A stretch of DNA of 14,299 nt, from contig CAMGTS010000010.1 of the NCBI GenBank assembly GCA_946062035.1, positions 1 to 14,299 on the forward strand, given 5' to 3'. The translations under genes were made by a program, and so were the position numbers. This DNA comes from an uncultured Bacteroidales bacterium (GTDB lineage Bacteria > Bacteroidota > Bacteroidia > Bacteroidales > UBA932). Position 1 is the stretch's first letter; each line of letters begins with the position of its first letter. This document shows, piece by piece, positions 7,285-14,299 of the stretch. Under the pieces are notes generated by a model. That model did not search any database, was not told the origin of the DNA, and saw only the letters and a program-made list of their open reading frames with translations.

Positions 7285-8376
7285 CTATTTTTCTATCAAC
7301 ATATTGCAGCCTCTCAACTCGGCGTTTCTGATTCGTCCGTCAACGGAAAAATAGCAATCCTCCGTATCTGTCAAGCCGCCGACAGAAGGGTAAAACACAG
7401 TGCCTCTGTCTTCAGTTTCTATAAAACAGCAAGAATTGATATTGGCAAGATCAATAATATTTATTCCACCGCTTACCGGCTCTCCGTCTTTCGAAGAAAG
7501 GATTCTGAACGGATCTTGCAAATCCCTGACCATCACCCTCATCCAAGGAGCGGAGGCGAAAACGTCCTCTCTGCCGTCAATCCTCAGATCTGTCTGATAA
7601 GCTTGAGACAGAAGCTCCGCCATCCCATATTCCGAATGGATGTGATTCGTCCGCAACCCCTTTCTCAATCTCGAGTGCAACTCTCCGCGAGTCAGCTCAA
7701 CACCTCTTCCCTTCATACCGCCTGTTTCTATAACAATCAGATTATCAAAAAATTCCAATGGTATTGCATCTGCCGCCGAAGAGTTTTCACTTATATATTC
7801 CGCAAAATCCAGCAGGGCGAAAGTCACCCCTATAAGGATTGTTTTTCGCCCAGATTTTGAAGAAAGTTCCGCAAACTTCGCAAGCAGCTCATCATGGTTG
7901 TAAAGATAAAAACCTCCTTCTCCACCACTCTTGCGGACATCTTCTATAAGTTTTTCAACCATATAGACAAGCGATGACCCGCTCCTTTCGAGATATGACG
8001 GGAGGAGCGCAAGGAGAGAGTATTTGTCCGAAGAGCCGTAAACCCTTGAGAAAGCACCCTTGAACGATTTTTCATACACAGAAAGGTCTTTTACATAGTG
8101 CTTCGACGCAACCATTCCTGTTGTCGCACTGCTCGTGAAAATCTGTTCTATCTTATCATCGTCTTCTCCGCTGACTATTTTACAGGTCTTATACAACGAA
8201 ATCGGAAGAAAGGGGATCTCTTCCAAAGTCGAGGGCTCAATGTCCAGTCTGCCGGTCTGATTCAGATATTCCCTATAAACGGCGCATTTTTCTCTCTGAT
8301 ATTCAAAGGCTTGCATTGCAAGCTGCTCGAAATGTCCGTCCTGTTCAAATATTCTCCCGTAAAATTCGCTGTTCAT
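7285..8376 (-). CDS. LuxE-like acyl transferase / acyl-protein synthetase family protein
   Basis: A 363-residue protein of the LuxE acyl-protein synthetase family, related to adenylate-forming enzymes; LuxE itself activates a fatty acid as acyl-AMP and takes the acyl group onto a cysteine. Seen directly from this start: FLPISLYK (56-63), the phosphate-binding-like SSATTG at 82-87 followed by ASKHYV, LLPSYLERSGSSLVYMV (124-140), ETGGMKGR (217-224) and IHSEYGMAELLSQAY (246-260), all typical of the Bacteroidota branch. The usual SSGTTG has Ala for Gly here. The frame stays open to a GTG at 8475 inside the GH3 gene, but the ATG at 8376, five bases after the GH3 stop, matches where homologues begin. 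It is the last gene of the DUF2723-GH3-LuxE unit. The substrate is unknown; an acyl-AMP intermediate is inferred from the family. Confidence 0.82.
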   Translation of the reverse strand: MNSEFYGRIFEQDGHFEQLAMQAFEYQREKCAVYREYLNQTGRLDIEPSTLEEIPFLPISLYKTCKIVSGEDDDKIEQIFTSSATTGMVASKHYVKDLSVYEKSFKGAFSRVYGSSDKYSLLALLPSYLERSGSSLVYMVEKLIEDVRKSGGEGGFYLYNHDELLAKFAELSSKSGRKTILIGVTFALLDFAEYISENSSAADAIPLEFFDNLIVIETGGMKGRGVELTRGELHSRLRKGLRTNHIHSEYGMAELLSQAYQTDLRIDGREDVFASAPWMRVMVRDLQDPFRILSSKDGEPVSGGINIIDLANINSCCFIETEDRGTVFYPSVGGLTDTEDCYFSVDGRIRNAELRGCNMLIEK

Positions 8377-8381
8377 TAGTT

Positions 8382-9989
8382 TCAGATATCTGTCAGTTGG
8401 TCGATAAAAGTCTTGTCGCGCCATAGGCGGGGAACTTTGTTCTGTCCTCCGAGCTTTCCTCTGTTTTCCATCCACTTCACAAAGGTTCCCGTTCTAAGGG
8501 GTTTTATGACAAGCCTGTGCATCGTCGCATCGTTTGTCCTCTTGGCATCATAGTCGGAGTTGGTTTTGCGAAGTTCTCTATCCAATATTTCCGCGAATTT
8601 CTCTACGAATTCAGAAGAAGGAAGTCCATCCCCCGTCTGCGAAAACTCAATAGCCCAAATGTGGTATCCTTTCAAAAGCCTCTCCCCTGGCCGAGATCTG
8701 TCTATTTTCATAAACTCAGGAGCTACGGTGAATTCATTTACATCGCAGCCGCAAATATGACAGGCGCTGTTCAACGCTTTTTCGGCATTGTCAATCATGA
8801 CCTCTTCCCCGAAGGCGTTTATGTAAAGTTTTGTCCTACCGCTTATTATAATTCTGTATGGCGCTATCGAGGTAAACTTCACACAGTCCTCCAACAAGTA
8901 CCTCCACAATCCGCCGTAAGTTGAAATTATTATAGCGTAATTTTCATCTTTCCTGACACCCTCCAAAGGAACAACGCTGCTGTTATCACCGGCCAAAGCG
9001 TCATTCAGTTTTGAAAACGGAACGAATTCATAGAAAACACCTGTATTTACCGTAAGCAACATCCCTTGCCTGTCAGCCGAAGACTGAAGATAATCCTGAA
9101 ATGCGAAGTACCCCTCAGAGGCGTTATAATTCTCAAGATAATGCATTGATGAGGTAGGGATAAGTTGCTCATACATAGATCTGTAGTGATCAAAACCTAT
9201 TCCGCCGTGCATAAAAAGTTCAAGATTTGGCCAGACCTCAAGAAGATTGCTCTTGCCGGTGTATTCCAAGACCCTGTTCATGAGAATCATATTCCAACTT
9301 GGAACCCCACTGAAGCTCGTTACATTCTGCCTTGTCGCCTCACGGCATATCATTTCTACCTTTTTATCGAAATCTCCTATAAGCGCAGTACTTTTTTTAG
9401 GAAATCTGACCCACTCCACAATCTTTGGAGAATGAACTAACATGACTGCCGAAAGATCACCGTAATAGGCTTTGGATGAACTATTTGCAGTCCTTCGCAA
9501 TTCATCGGGAGTTATACTCCCCCCCAAAGTCAGCGCCTTGCCGCAAAAAATCCCGCTATCTTTATTAAGATGGACATAGTTGACCAACATCCTCGTCATT
9601 CCTCCGAAGTGCATATACTTAAGAGAATCGGGGGTTATAGGAATATATTTGCTTTTAGCTGAACTCGTACCGCTCGATTTGGCGAACCAGTTGACGGGCT
9701 GATTCCAAAGGACATATCGCTCTCCAAGCCTCAGTCTGTCAAAATACGGAACCATGTCATCATATCTTGCTATTGGCACGGCTTTCTGGAACTGCTCCAC
9801 AGTCCTAATATTTTGGAATTTATGTTCCTTACCGAATTGTGATTCGCCCCCACAGCCCATAAGTTTTCGGAAAACCTGTCGCTGAAAGGGCATGGGATTG
9901 ACACGGCTCTGATCTGTCTCTTTCAGATAACCTTTATAATAACCTGCTACTACAGAATTAATTACCCGTGCCAACCTGTGTTTTGCCAT
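8382..9989 (-). CDS. GH3 auxin-responsive promoter family protein (putative acyl-acid amido synthetase)
   Basis: A 535-residue protein of the GH3 family in the ANL adenylating superfamily. Plant members activate carboxylic acids such as indole-acetate or jasmonate as acyl-AMP and transfer them to an amino acid; bacterial homologues are common in Bacteroidota but largely uncharacterised. Seen directly: ATP-binding SSGTSS at residues 105-110 followed by AKSKYIPIT, the SGVPSW motif, the YNASEGYFAFQD region (equivalent to the adenine and carboxylate-binding segment), and the GGLWRYLLEDCV stretch leading into the mobile C-terminal domain. All adenylation motifs look intact. The gene starts 11 bases after the DUF2723 stop, and its stop is 5 bases before the LuxE-like ATG, so the three are probably one operon. 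No natural substrate can be read from the sequence, and there is no auxin link in such an organism. Confidence 0.88.
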   Translation of the reverse strand: MAKHRLARVINSVVAGYYKGYLKETDQSRVNPMPFQRQVFRKLMGCGGESQFGKEHKFQNIRTVEQFQKAVPIARYDDMVPYFDRLRLGERYVLWNQPVNWFAKSSGTSSAKSKYIPITPDSLKYMHFGGMTRMLVNYVHLNKDSGIFCGKALTLGGSITPDELRRTANSSSKAYYGDLSAVMLVHSPKIVEWVRFPKKSTALIGDFDKKVEMICREATRQNVTSFSGVPSWNMILMNRVLEYTGKSNLLEVWPNLELFMHGGIGFDHYRSMYEQLIPTSSMHYLENYNASEGYFAFQDYLQSSADRQGMLLTVNTGVFYEFVPFSKLNDALAGDNSSVVPLEGVRKDENYAIIISTYGGLWRYLLEDCVKFTSIAPYRIIISGRTKLYINAFGEEVMIDNAEKALNSACHICGCDVNEFTVAPEFMKIDRSRPGERLLKGYHIWAIEFSQTGDGLPSSEFVEKFAEILDRELRKTNSDYDAKRTNDATMHRLVIKPLRTGTFVKWMENRGKLGGQNKVPRLWRDKTFIDQLTDI

Positions 9990-10000
9990 AACTCTCAGAC

Positions 10001-13000
10001 TCAGACCCCTGCCGGTGTATCGGCATTACGGGGCGCACTTGGCTGTTTCGCCACCGGTTGCGAACTTCCGTTGAAGAAATCGATATACGTGTTTGTCTTT
10101 TCCTTAAGGACAGCCGCCTCTGAAACCGCTCCACCCTCCAAATAAGCGTCGGACAGCATGAGGAGATAATAGATATTACGACGGATATTGTCCCAGCCTA
10201 TAACCTCTCCGTGATATGGTTTAGAGAACAGCAGGATATGTTTCTCTGTCTCCTCCTCAAAGGCTTTTCCGAGAGCGAGACCCTTTTCTTTCTCTCCGCA
10301 AAGCAAGTATAGGCTTATCGCATCCATAACAGCCAAATCGTTGGATGAAGAGATTATCGAGTTATTCAAAGGGAAACTCTTAGGAAGCATGACTTTCTGC
10401 ATCTTGTCCAGAATCTCCACGGCCTTCGTCGTATCGCCATCGAAGAACAATGCCTTCGCGGTATTCGTCATCGCCTCTCTGATTATCATCAAAGAATTGA
10501 ATGTAAGCAGGTTCTGATAGTCAACATTGAATGTGTTAGCAAGCGACTCAAGTCTGTATGTATTCATGAATTTGTCATACAAATCCTTTGAATTTACCTG
10601 ATCGATATTTCCGGCCTCTGTGCCAGTCTTGCTCTTGATCGGGACAAACTTCCAATAGAAACCCTCGAACTGCATGTAATCCTGCTCTCCGATATTCACA
10701 TCCCCGCCTTTCTGCAGGAAGTAGAGAGGTCTATCCCACTGGTAGTGAGCGAGAAGATCCAAAAGAAGAAGGTCTGTCTTGGACATATTGCGCACTCCGT
10801 CAGGAATATCCAATTGTATGGTATCCAAGATTTTGTCATAATCTTTTTCCGCGACGATGCCGTACTTTTTGACATTCTCCTTATTCACAGGTATCAGCAA
10901 ATGGTGACCGGCAATGACATTATGCTTCTGATTATCAGAAAGCTCAACCGTTATTGTCGGATCCTTGAACACATCCATCATCTCTTCGGCCGGAACAGGC
11001 TCCTTCATCAGGTCAAGCACGGGTACAAAGTCGTTCTTACCATAGTAATACTGTTCTTTTTGCAAAGTAAACGGCACAGGGTCAGACTCATACTGTTTAC
11101 GTTTCATCTGATCGATATACCAGTCTGTACCGAGCAGCGAAGTATTGATAATACGGACATCTGTCCTGACTCCTTCGACCTCCTGTATATACCACAAAGG
11201 GAACGTGTCGTTATCGCCGTGAGTAACAAGCAATGCGTTGGAATCAAGCCCAGCAAGATAGTTGTACGCCAAGTCCCGGCATGTGTAGCGTCCGCTTCTG
11301 TCATGGTCATCCCATGTCTGCGAAACCATTTGGACAGGGACCAAAAGCAGTACGACAGATGCGACGACTGCGGCCTTCACAGCACCGCCTTCACCCTTGA
11401 AAAGCTTTTGAAGAAGCGATCCGAGCCACAATACGGCAAAACCGATCCATATAGCGAATACATAGAACGATCCCGCATAGGCATAATCCCTTTCACGAGC
11501 CTGATACGGAGTCTGATTCAGATAGAGCACTATCGCTATTCCGGTCAGGAAGAACAGCATTATGGTAACAAGGAAATTCCGTTTATCCCTGCGCAACTGA
11601 TAGAACAGCCCTATCAGACCGAGAATGAGTGGCAGGAAATAGAAATGGTTCTTCGCTTTGCTGTTGACTATATAATCAGGACCTTCACTTTGGTCGCCAA
11701 GCCTCATCTTATCCAAAAATCCGATTCCGCTTTCCCAGTTTCCCTTGTAGATATCACCCGGCACACTTGCCTGCAAATCATTCTGACGTCCTACAAAGTT
11801 CCACATGAAATATCGGATATACATGAAATCAATCTGATAATCAAAGAAATACTTCAGGTTAGCTCCGGCTGTTGGGGTATTGTGCACACCATTACCTGTA
11901 CCACCTGTGTACATCTCATAGAACTTGGCGTAACTTGAACTTGGAGTAGAGTACATTCTTGTGAATAGCATCTTACCTTCGCTTCCATAGACGGGAACGG
12001 CAGTGGAATGTAGTTTCTCGTATTTCCCTTCCATTATGTTGTGATAAGTCGGAACCTTCACATCCACGACCGGCGCAGTATAGGCGGCACCATATAATAA
12101 CGGCGCAGAGCCATATTGCTCTCTGCCTAAGTATCTTACAAGTGAGTATGGATTATCAGGCTGATTTTCGTTGGTAGGAGTATCTGCCGCCGAACGGATA
12201 ATGACAACCGCAAATACGCTGTAGCCTATCAGAATAGCACCCAAACAGAGGGATATCGTATTCCAAAGAACCTTCTTCTTGAGATATGTCCTGTAAGCGG
12301 CATAGAAGCATGCTCCGAGCAGCAACAGGAAGAACACCGCCGCACCGCTGTTTACAGGCAGACCGAATGTATTCACAAAGAGTAAATCCACGACCGCGGC
12401 GATCTTCGGAACAAAAGGGATTATACCCCAAAGAATAAATGCCAAGATTACGCATGAAATCAGGAACGCCTTGAAAGCCCCCCACTTGGTGACCTTGCAT
12501 TTTCTGAAATAGTAGATAAATCCCATCGCCGGAATTGTAAGGAGATTAAGCAAATGGACACCGATAGAAAGACCCATCATCAAGGCTATGAAAACCAGCC
12601 ATCGGCCAGCATAAGGCTCATCCGCCTGTTCCTCCCATTTGAGCATCGCCCAGAAAACAACCGCCGTAAAGAGCGACGACATTGCATAAACCTCTCCCTC
12701 GACCGCCGAGAACCAAAAAGTATCGCTCCAACAATATGCGAGAGCACCCACAGCACCCGCTCCGAAAAGCGTTATGGCCTGAGCCGTTGAAAAAACACCA
12801 TCCTTCAGCGCACCGTCTTTTTCTAGTATTCTACGGGCAAGATGAACTATAGTCAGATAGAGGAAAAATATTGTCAGTGCGGAGCATAGAGCGCTCATGG
12901 CATTAACAAGCACAGCGGCATGCTCCTTATCTCCAAACAGCGTAAAAAACCTTGCGATCAACTGAAAGACAGGATTGCCGGGAGCATGACCTATCTCTAA

Positions 13001-13141
13001 CTTATATGACGAAGCGATAAATTCTCCGCAATCCCAAAAACTGACGGTAGGTTCAATAGTGGCAAGATATGTAAAAGACGCCACGGCAAGAACCGCCACA
13101 GCCACAATATTGTTGATCTTTTTAAATCTCTTAATCTCCAT
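10001..13141 (-). CDS. DUF2723 multi-pass membrane protein, putative GT-C glycosyltransferase
   Basis: A 1046-residue inner-membrane protein. Seen directly: an N-terminal hydrophobic block with about ten segments up to residue 315; the family signature TIEPT-SFWDCGEF (28-41) followed by GHAPGNP (51-57), with Asp37 and Glu40 in the first outer loop; the NENQPDNPYSLVRYL motif (324-338); a second hydrophobic cluster; NQTPYQARERDYAYAGSF; GDNDTFPLWY; and a long helical C-terminus. The human DUF2723 protein TMEM260 is a protein O-mannosyltransferase, and an acidic first-loop motif is a GT-C hallmark, so lipid-linked sugar transfer in the periplasm is the best guess. The frame runs back to a GTG at 13207, but the ATG at 13141 fits homologue starts (basic residues then INNI) and follows a promoter-like box. 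First gene of the unit with GH3 and LuxE. Confidence 0.88.
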   Translation of the reverse strand: MEIKRFKKINNIVAVAVLAVASFTYLATIEPTVSFWDCGEFIASSYKLEIGHAPGNPVFQLIARFFTLFGDKEHAAVLVNAMSALCSALTIFFLYLTIVHLARRILEKDGALKDGVFSTAQAITLFGAGAVGALAYCWSDTFWFSAVEGEVYAMSSLFTAVVFWAMLKWEEQADEPYAGRWLVFIALMMGLSIGVHLLNLLTIPAMGFIYYFRKCKVTKWGAFKAFLISCVILAFILWGIIPFVPKIAAVVDLLFVNTFGLPVNSGAAVFFLLLLGACFYAAYRTYLKKKVLWNTISLCLGAILIGYSVFAVVIIRSAADTPTNENQPDNPYSLVRYLGREQYGSAPLLYGAAYTAPVVDVKVPTYHNIMEGKYEKLHSTAVPVYGSEGKMLFTRMYSTPSSSYAKFYEMYTGGTGNGVHNTPTAGANLKYFFDYQIDFMYIRYFMWNFVGRQNDLQASVPGDIYKGNWESGIGFLDKMRLGDQSEGPDYIVNSKAKNHFYFLPLILGLIGLFYQLRRDKRNFLVTIMLFFLTGIAIVLYLNQTPYQARERDYAYAGSFYVFAIWIGFAVLWLGSLLQKLFKGEGGAVKAAVVASVVLLLVPVQMVSQTWDDHDRSGRYTCRDLAYNYLAGLDSNALLVTHGDNDTFPLWYIQEVEGVRTDVRIINTSLLGTDWYIDQMKRKQYESDPVPFTLQKEQYYYGKNDFVPVLDLMKEPVPAEEMMDVFKDPTITVELSDNQKHNVIAGHHLLIPVNKENVKKYGIVAEKDYDKILDTIQLDIPDGVRNMSKTDLLLLDLLAHYQWDRPLYFLQKGGDVNIGEQDYMQFEGFYWKFVPIKSKTGTEAGNIDQVNSKDLYDKFMNTYRLESLANTFNVDYQNLLTFNSLMIIREAMTNTAKALFFDGDTTKAVEILDKMQKVMLPKSFPLNNSIISSSNDLAVMDAISLYLLCGEKEKGLALGKAFEEETEKHILLFSKPYHGEVIGWDNIRRNIYYLLMLSDAYLEGGAVSEAAVLKEKTNTYIDFFNGSSQPVAKQPSAPRNADTPAGV

Positions 13142-13174
13142 AAACGATATATGAGCGTTATATTTGCTAAAAGG

Positions 13175-13182
13175 CGAAGGTA
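13175..13182 (-). promoter_or_regulatory. Possible -7 box for the DUF2723-GH3-LuxE unit
   Basis: TACCTTCG on the minus strand (13182-13175) matches TAnnTTTG at five of the six fixed positions. Transcription near 13168 would leave a leader of about 27 bases before the ATG at 13141. No convincing -33 box is visible upstream, so this is tentative. Confidence 0.3.
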
Positions 13183-13219
13183 CGAAAAAGTCGAGAGTAA
13201 AACTCACATATATTAATGC

Positions 13220-13227
13220 TACCTTTG
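13220..13227 (+). promoter_or_regulatory. -7 promoter box for the SUI1-like factor gene
   Basis: TACCTTTG is an exact TAnnTTTG match. Transcription near 13234 would give a leader of about 10 bases before the ATG at 13244. I see no TTTG-like -33 box at the expected 19-21 base distance, so the promoter may rely on an activator or have low basal strength. Confidence 0.45.
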
Positions 13228-13243
13228 TAGCAATTTAGGAACA

Positions 13244-13606
13244 ATGGAAAAACACGATTTCAAGCCATCTTTAGCTGATCAGCTGAAAAGCAAACTCGGC
13301 ATCGAAGCTCCCGCTGAAACAGAAACTCAGGAAAACACAGAGTCTCAGCAACCTATATTATCAAAAGGGAAACAGAACCTTATAGTGGCGATAGACCGTA
13401 AGGGAAGAAGCGGTAAAACCGTCACCTTGGTCAAAAACTTTGTCGGGACAGACGAAGAGATTGAGGCGCTGGGCAAGTTGTTGAAGTCGAAGTGCGGAGT
13501 CGGAGGTTCCGTAAAAAATGGAGAAATCCTTATTCAGGGCGATAACAGAGATAAATTAGTATCTGTTTTAACCGCTGAGGGATATAAAGCCAAAAGGGGT
13601 AATTAG
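13244..13606 (+). CDS. SUI1/eIF1-like translation initiation factor (YciH family)
   Basis: A 120-residue protein with a SUI1 domain covering roughly residues 45-118. Seen directly: the basic [12 protein letters not shown] stretch (52-63), [20 protein letters not shown] (72-91), and the diagnostic [12 protein letters not shown] at 94-105, which match the eIF1/YciH fold that binds near the P site of the small ribosomal subunit and affects start-codon fidelity. The first 40 residues are acidic and low-complexity (many Glu, Thr and Gln) and probably disordered. In bacteria the role of this factor is only partly known. It has its own -7 box, divergent from the DUF2723 unit, and the next gene follows after 11 bases, so the two are likely cotranscribed. 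Confidence 0.93.
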   Translation: MEKHDFKPSLADQLKSKLGIEAPAETETQENTESQQPILSKGKQNLIVAIDRKGRSGKTVTLVKNFVGTDEEIEALGKLLKSKCGVGGSVKNGEILIQGDNRDKLVSVLTAEGYKAKRGN

Positions 13607-13617
13607 AATCAGCCGAT

Positions 13618-14299
13618 ATGCCTGAGCCTATTACACTGAGCACGAGTTTTGCCGGTATCGAAGAAAATACCGTCGTCGCCTCTGCGGATTCCGCAAGACA
13701 GGCTTGGCTGAACTTCATACAGATCCCCGAACATTTTACAATCGAAAAGTCCGCAGACAACAGCAAGCCGCTCTTGATGAATCACACCGGCGAGTCTCTT
13801 GCGGAATATTTCCACAAATACAAATCTGGCGAAGACAAAAGTATCGTCCGCCATATAAACACCGCCTGGACAAACAGCAAAAACACTCTCGAAGAGGTTG
13901 AGAGTTTCTCCAAACCACTTGTAAAACCAGCTTTTGACTCATATTCCGATATTGCCGTCCTCGTTTTTCTGGTCGCGTTTTTCCTGATTGCCATAGACCG
14001 CATCATTCAGGGGATAACCATGGCATTCAGATCGATTTTCAACGAGAGGAAACAGGAGGAAACTGACGATGACATGAATTCGAAATCAGGCCGCAATACG
14101 GCTATGTGTTTTTTGATTCTGCTTTCTTCTTTTGTCTTTTCGCACCAACTCGCCGAGTCTGAAGTCTTCAGCAATATTCCTTCGATAGTAGCTTTCCTTG
14201 CAACGGCCGGCTGCGCCTTCTCATATCTTCTTATTAAAAAGATCATTTTCAAAATATTGGACTATACGAACTACAGCGGTTCATTCAAAATTATAAATT
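13618..14299 (+). CDS. Partial multi-pass membrane protein, possibly DUF4271
   Basis: The frame opened by the ATG at 13618 has no stop before the window ends, giving 227 residues of a longer protein. No signal peptide is visible. The first 110 residues are polar and probably soluble; hydrophobic segments follow at about 112-127, 161-177 and 187-206, with a charged loop rich in Glu and Asp (142-153) between the first two. This layout, and its place just after a Bacteroidota housekeeping gene, resembles DUF4271 membrane proteins, which I recall lying near hemD in related genomes, but I cannot confirm this from sequence. It starts 11 bases after the SUI1 stop, so the two are probably cotranscribed. 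The three-segment hydrophobic pattern and unbroken frame make it a real gene; the family name is uncertain. Confidence 0.6.
   Translation, partial: MPEPITLSTSFAGIEENTVVASADSARQAWLNFIQIPEHFTIEKSADNSKPLLMNHTGESLAEYFHKYKSGEDKSIVRHINTAWTNSKNTLEEVESFSKPLVKPAFDSYSDIAVLVFLVAFFLIAIDRIIQGITMAFRSIFNERKQEETDDDMNSKSGRNTAMCFLILLSSFVFSHQLAESEVFSNIPSIVAFLATAGCAFSYLLIKKIIFKILDYTNYSGSFKIIN

Noticed and set aside
7516-7860. A 114-codon plus-strand frame over the LuxE-like gene
   Set aside because: Antisense shadow of a gene with multiple family motifs; the product is rich in Arg, His, Gln and Pro with no fold-like pattern.
8377-8475. A longer LuxE-like gene starting at the GTG at 8475 and overlapping GH3 by about 90 bases
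   Set aside because: The extra 33 residues are basic and polar and unlike family N-termini; the ATG at 8376 sits 5 bases after the GH3 stop, the usual operon spacing.
9994-10005. Tandem CTCAGA-CTCAGA repeat at the DUF2723 stop codon
   Set aside because: Two copies of six bases are too short to suggest an attachment site or functional repeat.
10745-11938. A 397-codon open frame on the plus strand, antisense to the DUF2723 gene
   Set aside because: It lies wholly inside a strongly recognised family gene, its translation is rich in His, Ile, Arg and Gln with no recognisable domain, and it has no promoter or start context. It is the mirror of the real reading frame.
1-14299. Mobile elements, CRISPR arrays, tRNA/rRNA genes, toxin-antitoxin or phage-defence genes
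   Set aside because: No repeat arrays, terminal inverted repeats, transposase or integrase motifs, or tRNA-like sequences were seen, and all long coding regions are explained by core-type genes.

Overview
The window looks like a piece of a Bacteroidota chromosome, most likely order Bacteroidales. The evidence is the gene set: DUF4254 next to a GT9 glycosyltransferase, a DUF2723 giant membrane protein, a LuxE-like acyl transferase, a GH3-family enzyme, an eIF1/SUI1-like factor and an S41 protease of the Bacteroidales type. In addition, several genes are preceded by TAnnTTTG boxes, the -7 element of Bacteroidota housekeeping promoters, and purine-rich Shine-Dalgarno sites are mostly absent. I cannot name the family or genus. 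There is no sign of mobile elements, CRISPR, tRNA or rRNA. The window is tightly packed with twelve genes, the last cut by the window edge. The longest gap is 218 bases, so no gene-free stretch exceeds 300 bases.

Layout: (1) 88-4042, plus strand: polyprenyl diphosphate synthase, DUF4254 protein, GT9 glycosyltransferase (its start shares one base with the DUF4254 stop) and a U32-family protein. The middle two look like an envelope-sugar pair. (2) 4046-5719, minus strand: an exported S41 C-terminal processing protease, convergent with the U32 gene across only 3 bases. (3) 5720-5937: divergent promoter region with two well-formed promoters and a hairpin in the protease leader. (4) 5938-7273, plus strand: rdgB/HAM1 nucleotide-pool sanitiser and recO, 4 bases apart, a genome-maintenance pair. 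(5) 7285-13141, minus strand: a three-gene unit read DUF2723 membrane protein, then GH3-family enzyme, then LuxE-like acyl transferase, with gaps of 11 and 5 bases. (6) 13142-13243: compact divergent promoter region. (7) 13244-14299, plus strand: SUI1-like translation factor and a partial multi-pass membrane protein (possibly DUF4271).

Most genes are core housekeeping or core Bacteroidota genes rather than accessory cargo. The part with the least understood biology is the DUF2723-GH3-LuxE unit: a likely GT-C type membrane glycosyltransferase followed by two different adenylate-forming acyl-activating enzymes whose substrates are unknown. Start sites were revised for three genes (U32, LuxE-like, DUF2723), where the longest open frame uses a non-ATG start or overlaps its neighbour or promoter.
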